A stretch of DNA of 23,472 bases, taken from assembly GCA_964448135.1 (NCBI GenBank), contig CAYUVH010000048.1:1-23472 (forward strand), read 5' to 3'. Of this stretch, positions 21,708-23,472 are shown one piece after another. Every line of letters begins with the position of its first letter. The stretch's first letter is position 1. Source of the stretch: CAYUVH01 sp964448135. Its GTDB lineage: Bacteria > Verrucomicrobiota > Verrucomicrobiia > Limisphaerales > UBA8199. A program made the position numbers and the translations under genes. Below the pieces are notes generated by a model. That model was not told the DNA's origin, made no database searches, and saw only the letters and a program-made list of their open reading frames with translations.

Positions 21708-23472
21708 TCAAGGACACTTCAACCGGTAGAATTTGTTCGTTCCCGTCGGCACCACCACGTACGGGGAAGAGACGCCCAAATCCGTCCATATCCCGCTGGT
21801 CACGGAGGTCGCCTCCTGCAGGATACCGCCATCCGCCCAACTGACAGTGATCATGCCCGGGCTGATCGCGATATGCAGCGTGGGCCGCCGGACGATGACC
21901 TGGAACGTGCAACTGTTCGTGATCCCGCCGCACGCCGTGGCGACGGCCACCACCGTGTTGGTCGTGTCACGGTTGAACACCGTCCCCGAAGGCGGTGTTG
22001 AAGTGACGGTGACCGATCCACAGATGTTGGAGGCGTTGATGGACCAGTTCACAGCGATGTTACTGCTGCACGTCAGCACGACCATGTTGGTGGGACAAAC
22101 GATCGTGGGTTTGTTGGTGTTCGAGAAGGTGACCGTTTGCTGGCAGTAGGAGGCGACCGACAGAAAGACATTGCTGCCGCAAGGGAAGTAGCCGCAGGAC
22201 GACGACACGACCCACGTGCGCGTGATGGAGCACGCATTGGTTACATCGGAGACGATGAGCTGGTAGTTTGTGCCGCAGCAGTTGTCCGCGACCACGGGCG
22301 GATCGAAGCTCCAATTCGTCCCGCACAAAACCGTCTTGTTCGAGGCGCACGTGATGATGGGCGGATTGGTATAGTAAATCGTCACCGCCTGGGTGCAGGT
22401 CATACTGTTGCTGCAACAATCCTGCGCGAGCCAGGAGCGCGTGATCACATTCGTGTAGCCGCAGCCCTGATTGGTGACGGTGCTCAGAATGGTCAGGTTG
22501 AGGTTCGTGCAGCAAGGACCCAGCGCCACCGGCGGATCGAACGTCCACGGGAATCCGCAGACGACCCATTTGTTGGTGGGGCAAACGAGCGCCGGTGCGG
22601 TGACGGGCGGCAGCGTCACCACCTGGGTGCAGGTCGTGGAGTTGCTGCAGCAATCCAGCGCCTGCCAGACGCGCGTGAAAGTCATGCCGGCGCAGGGCTG
22701 GCCGTTCGTGATGGTGCTGAGGACAGACACCGTTACATTCGTACCACAACAATTGTCGGCGGCCATCGGCGCGTCGAACGTCCAGGAGTTGGTGCAACTC
22801 ACGGTCTTGTTCGTCGAGCACGCCAGGTTGGGCGGGGTGGTGTCAATCACCGTGACGACCTGGAAGCAGGGCGCCTCGTTGCTGCAACAATCGGAAATGA
22901 TCCAGGACCGGGTTGCGGTGTAGGAACAGCCGGCGCCGTTGGTGAAGGTATTCACCACGGCAGTGTTCACGTTGCTGCAGCAGGCATCGAACGCGGTCGG
23001 GGTGTCGAACGTCCAGCCGCTGCCGCATTGCACGGTCTTGTTGGGCGGACAGAATACCACCGGCGGATCGAAATCCAGGATGGTGACCTTCTGGCTGCAG
23101 AACGTGCTTTGCCCGTAACAATCCGTCAGGATCCAGGTGATCGTCGCGACCTTCGGACAGTAATTGTTCGTGTAGGCGCTGGACGTGAGCGTGAAATTCG
23201 TCCCGCAACAATTCGTGAGCACAAACGGCGGATCAAACACCCACGGCACCCCGCAATTCACCGTCTTGTCCGGAATGCAATTCAGCGTGGGCGGCGGGCA
23301 CGGCAGATTGGTGTTGGCGGTGATGATCTCGAAGGAGAGATCCAGGCTGTTGGTGAAGCCGGGACGATGGAGGTCCACCCAGTTGAAGCCCGGCAAGATG
23401 CCCACCACCGCGTCGTCATTCCAATTGGTCGGGCACGTCTTCCACCCGAAACGGAACGGGTTGGTCGCCGAG
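21708..23472 (-). CDS. Cysteine-rich HYR-like tandem repeat protein (N terminus beyond window)
   Basis: The reading frame is open through the window edge, so the 5' end is missing; 588 residues are visible. The first part (CPTNWNDDAVVGILPGFNW, then SLDLSFEI) resembles the end of a verrucomicrobial/planctomycete domain with the W.DDAV and DL.F motifs. Five repeats of 76-84 residues follow, each with C..NKTV.CG..W.FD.P....NCCGTN...........DCCSN...C.Q.VT, then one HYR-like domain (CPTNMVVLTCSS ... NSCTFQVIVRR) and the shared C-terminal module (ISPGMITVSWADGGILQEA ... KFYRLKCP). About eight Cys per repeat imply extensive disulfide bonding and so an extracytoplasmic location. HYR domains are Ig-like and linked to adhesion. 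The gene precedes the GloVer gene by 46 nt on the same strand. Confidence 0.85.
   Translation of the reverse strand, partial: SATNPFRFGWKTCPTNWNDDAVVGILPGFNWVDLHRPGFTNSLDLSFEIITANTNLPCPPPTLNCIPDKTVNCGVPWVFDPPFVLTNCCGTNFTLTSSAYTNNYCPKVATITWILTDCYGQSTFCSQKVTILDFDPPVVFCPPNKTVQCGSGWTFDTPTAFDACCSNVNTAVVNTFTNGAGCSYTATRSWIISDCCSNEAPCFQVVTVIDTTPPNLACSTNKTVSCTNSWTFDAPMAADNCCGTNVTVSVLSTITNGQPCAGMTFTRVWQALDCCSNSTTCTQVVTLPPVTAPALVCPTNKWVVCGFPWTFDPPVALGPCCTNLNLTILSTVTNQGCGYTNVITRSWLAQDCCSNSMTCTQAVTIYYTNPPIITCASNKTVLCGTNWSFDPPVVADNCCGTNYQLIVSDVTNACSITRTWVVSSSCGYFPCGSNVFLSVASYCQQTVTFSNTNKPTIVCPTNMVVLTCSSNIAVNWSINASNICGSVTVTSTPPSGTVFNRDTTNTVVAVATACGGITNSCTFQVIVRRPTLHIAISPGMITVSWADGGILQEATSVTSGIWTDLGVSSPYVVVPTGTNKFYRLKCP
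22098..23279 (-). repeat. Five tandem Cys-rich Ig/HYR-like repeats within the gene
   Basis: Units begin at roughly 23279, 23051, 22820, 22583 and 22349 on the minus strand, each 228-252 bp. All carry the paired CC; the fifth has a lengthened second half with extra Cys residues (SSCGYFPCGSN, SYCQQ). Confidence 0.8.

Overview
The window looks like chromosomal DNA of a GC-rich member of the Verrucomicrobiota, most like the Pedosphaera/Limisphaera-type soil and freshwater lineages. This is inferred from gene content alone: an X6-type ECF sigma factor paired with a Ser/Thr kinase, GloVer-type repeats, PEP-CTERM sorted exoproteins, a sigma factor fused to carboxypeptidase-regulatory-like domains, several long secreted proteins sharing one C-terminal module, and short intergenic heptamer and palindromic repeats. 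I saw no tRNA, rRNA, CRISPR array, transposase or phage gene.

Layout. 1-2037 (minus): X6-type ECF sigma factor followed by a Ser/Thr kinase cut by the window edge. A small zinc-ribbon gene runs antisense between their conserved parts. 2127-5028 (minus): two-gene operon for a 2-oxoacid:ferredoxin oxidoreductase (korA with fused gamma domain, then korB), closed by a strong terminator. 5359-7164 (minus): secreted beta-helix protein. 7332-8950 (minus): tightly packed operon of a DUF6249-like membrane protein, an ECF sigma factor and a small two-helix membrane protein that is probably its regulator. 9023-10387 (minus): lipoprotein with DUF3471-like repeats. 10654-13983 (minus): an unusual 1109-residue protein with an ECF sigma factor at its N terminus, one transmembrane helix and about six extracytoplasmic beta-sandwich modules. 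13984-14659: repeat-rich intergenic region. 14660-16493 (plus): three tandem paralogous PEP-CTERM proteins. 16611-18686 (plus): secreted GH20 beta-hexosaminidase. 18698-20245 (plus): six-repeat NHL propeller protein whose 5' end is built from palindromic repeats. 20303-23472 (minus): GloVer-repeat protein and, upstream of it, a cysteine-rich HYR-like repeat protein cut by the window edge.

How it fits together. Apart from korAB, the window is about signal sensing at the envelope (three different ECF sigma factors, one kinase, membrane regulators) and about exported polysaccharide-related or surface proteins (GH20, beta-helix, PEP-CTERM, propeller and Ig-like repeat proteins). No direct regulatory link between these groups can be shown from the sequence.

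The most interesting item is the membrane-tethered sigma factor. A four-unit heptanucleotide array lies in its coding sequence exactly between the sigma domain and the membrane helix. Both alternative reading frames after the array stop within about 35 codons, so gain or loss of one unit would release an untethered sigma factor. This is a hypothesis read from the sequence, not a demonstrated switch.
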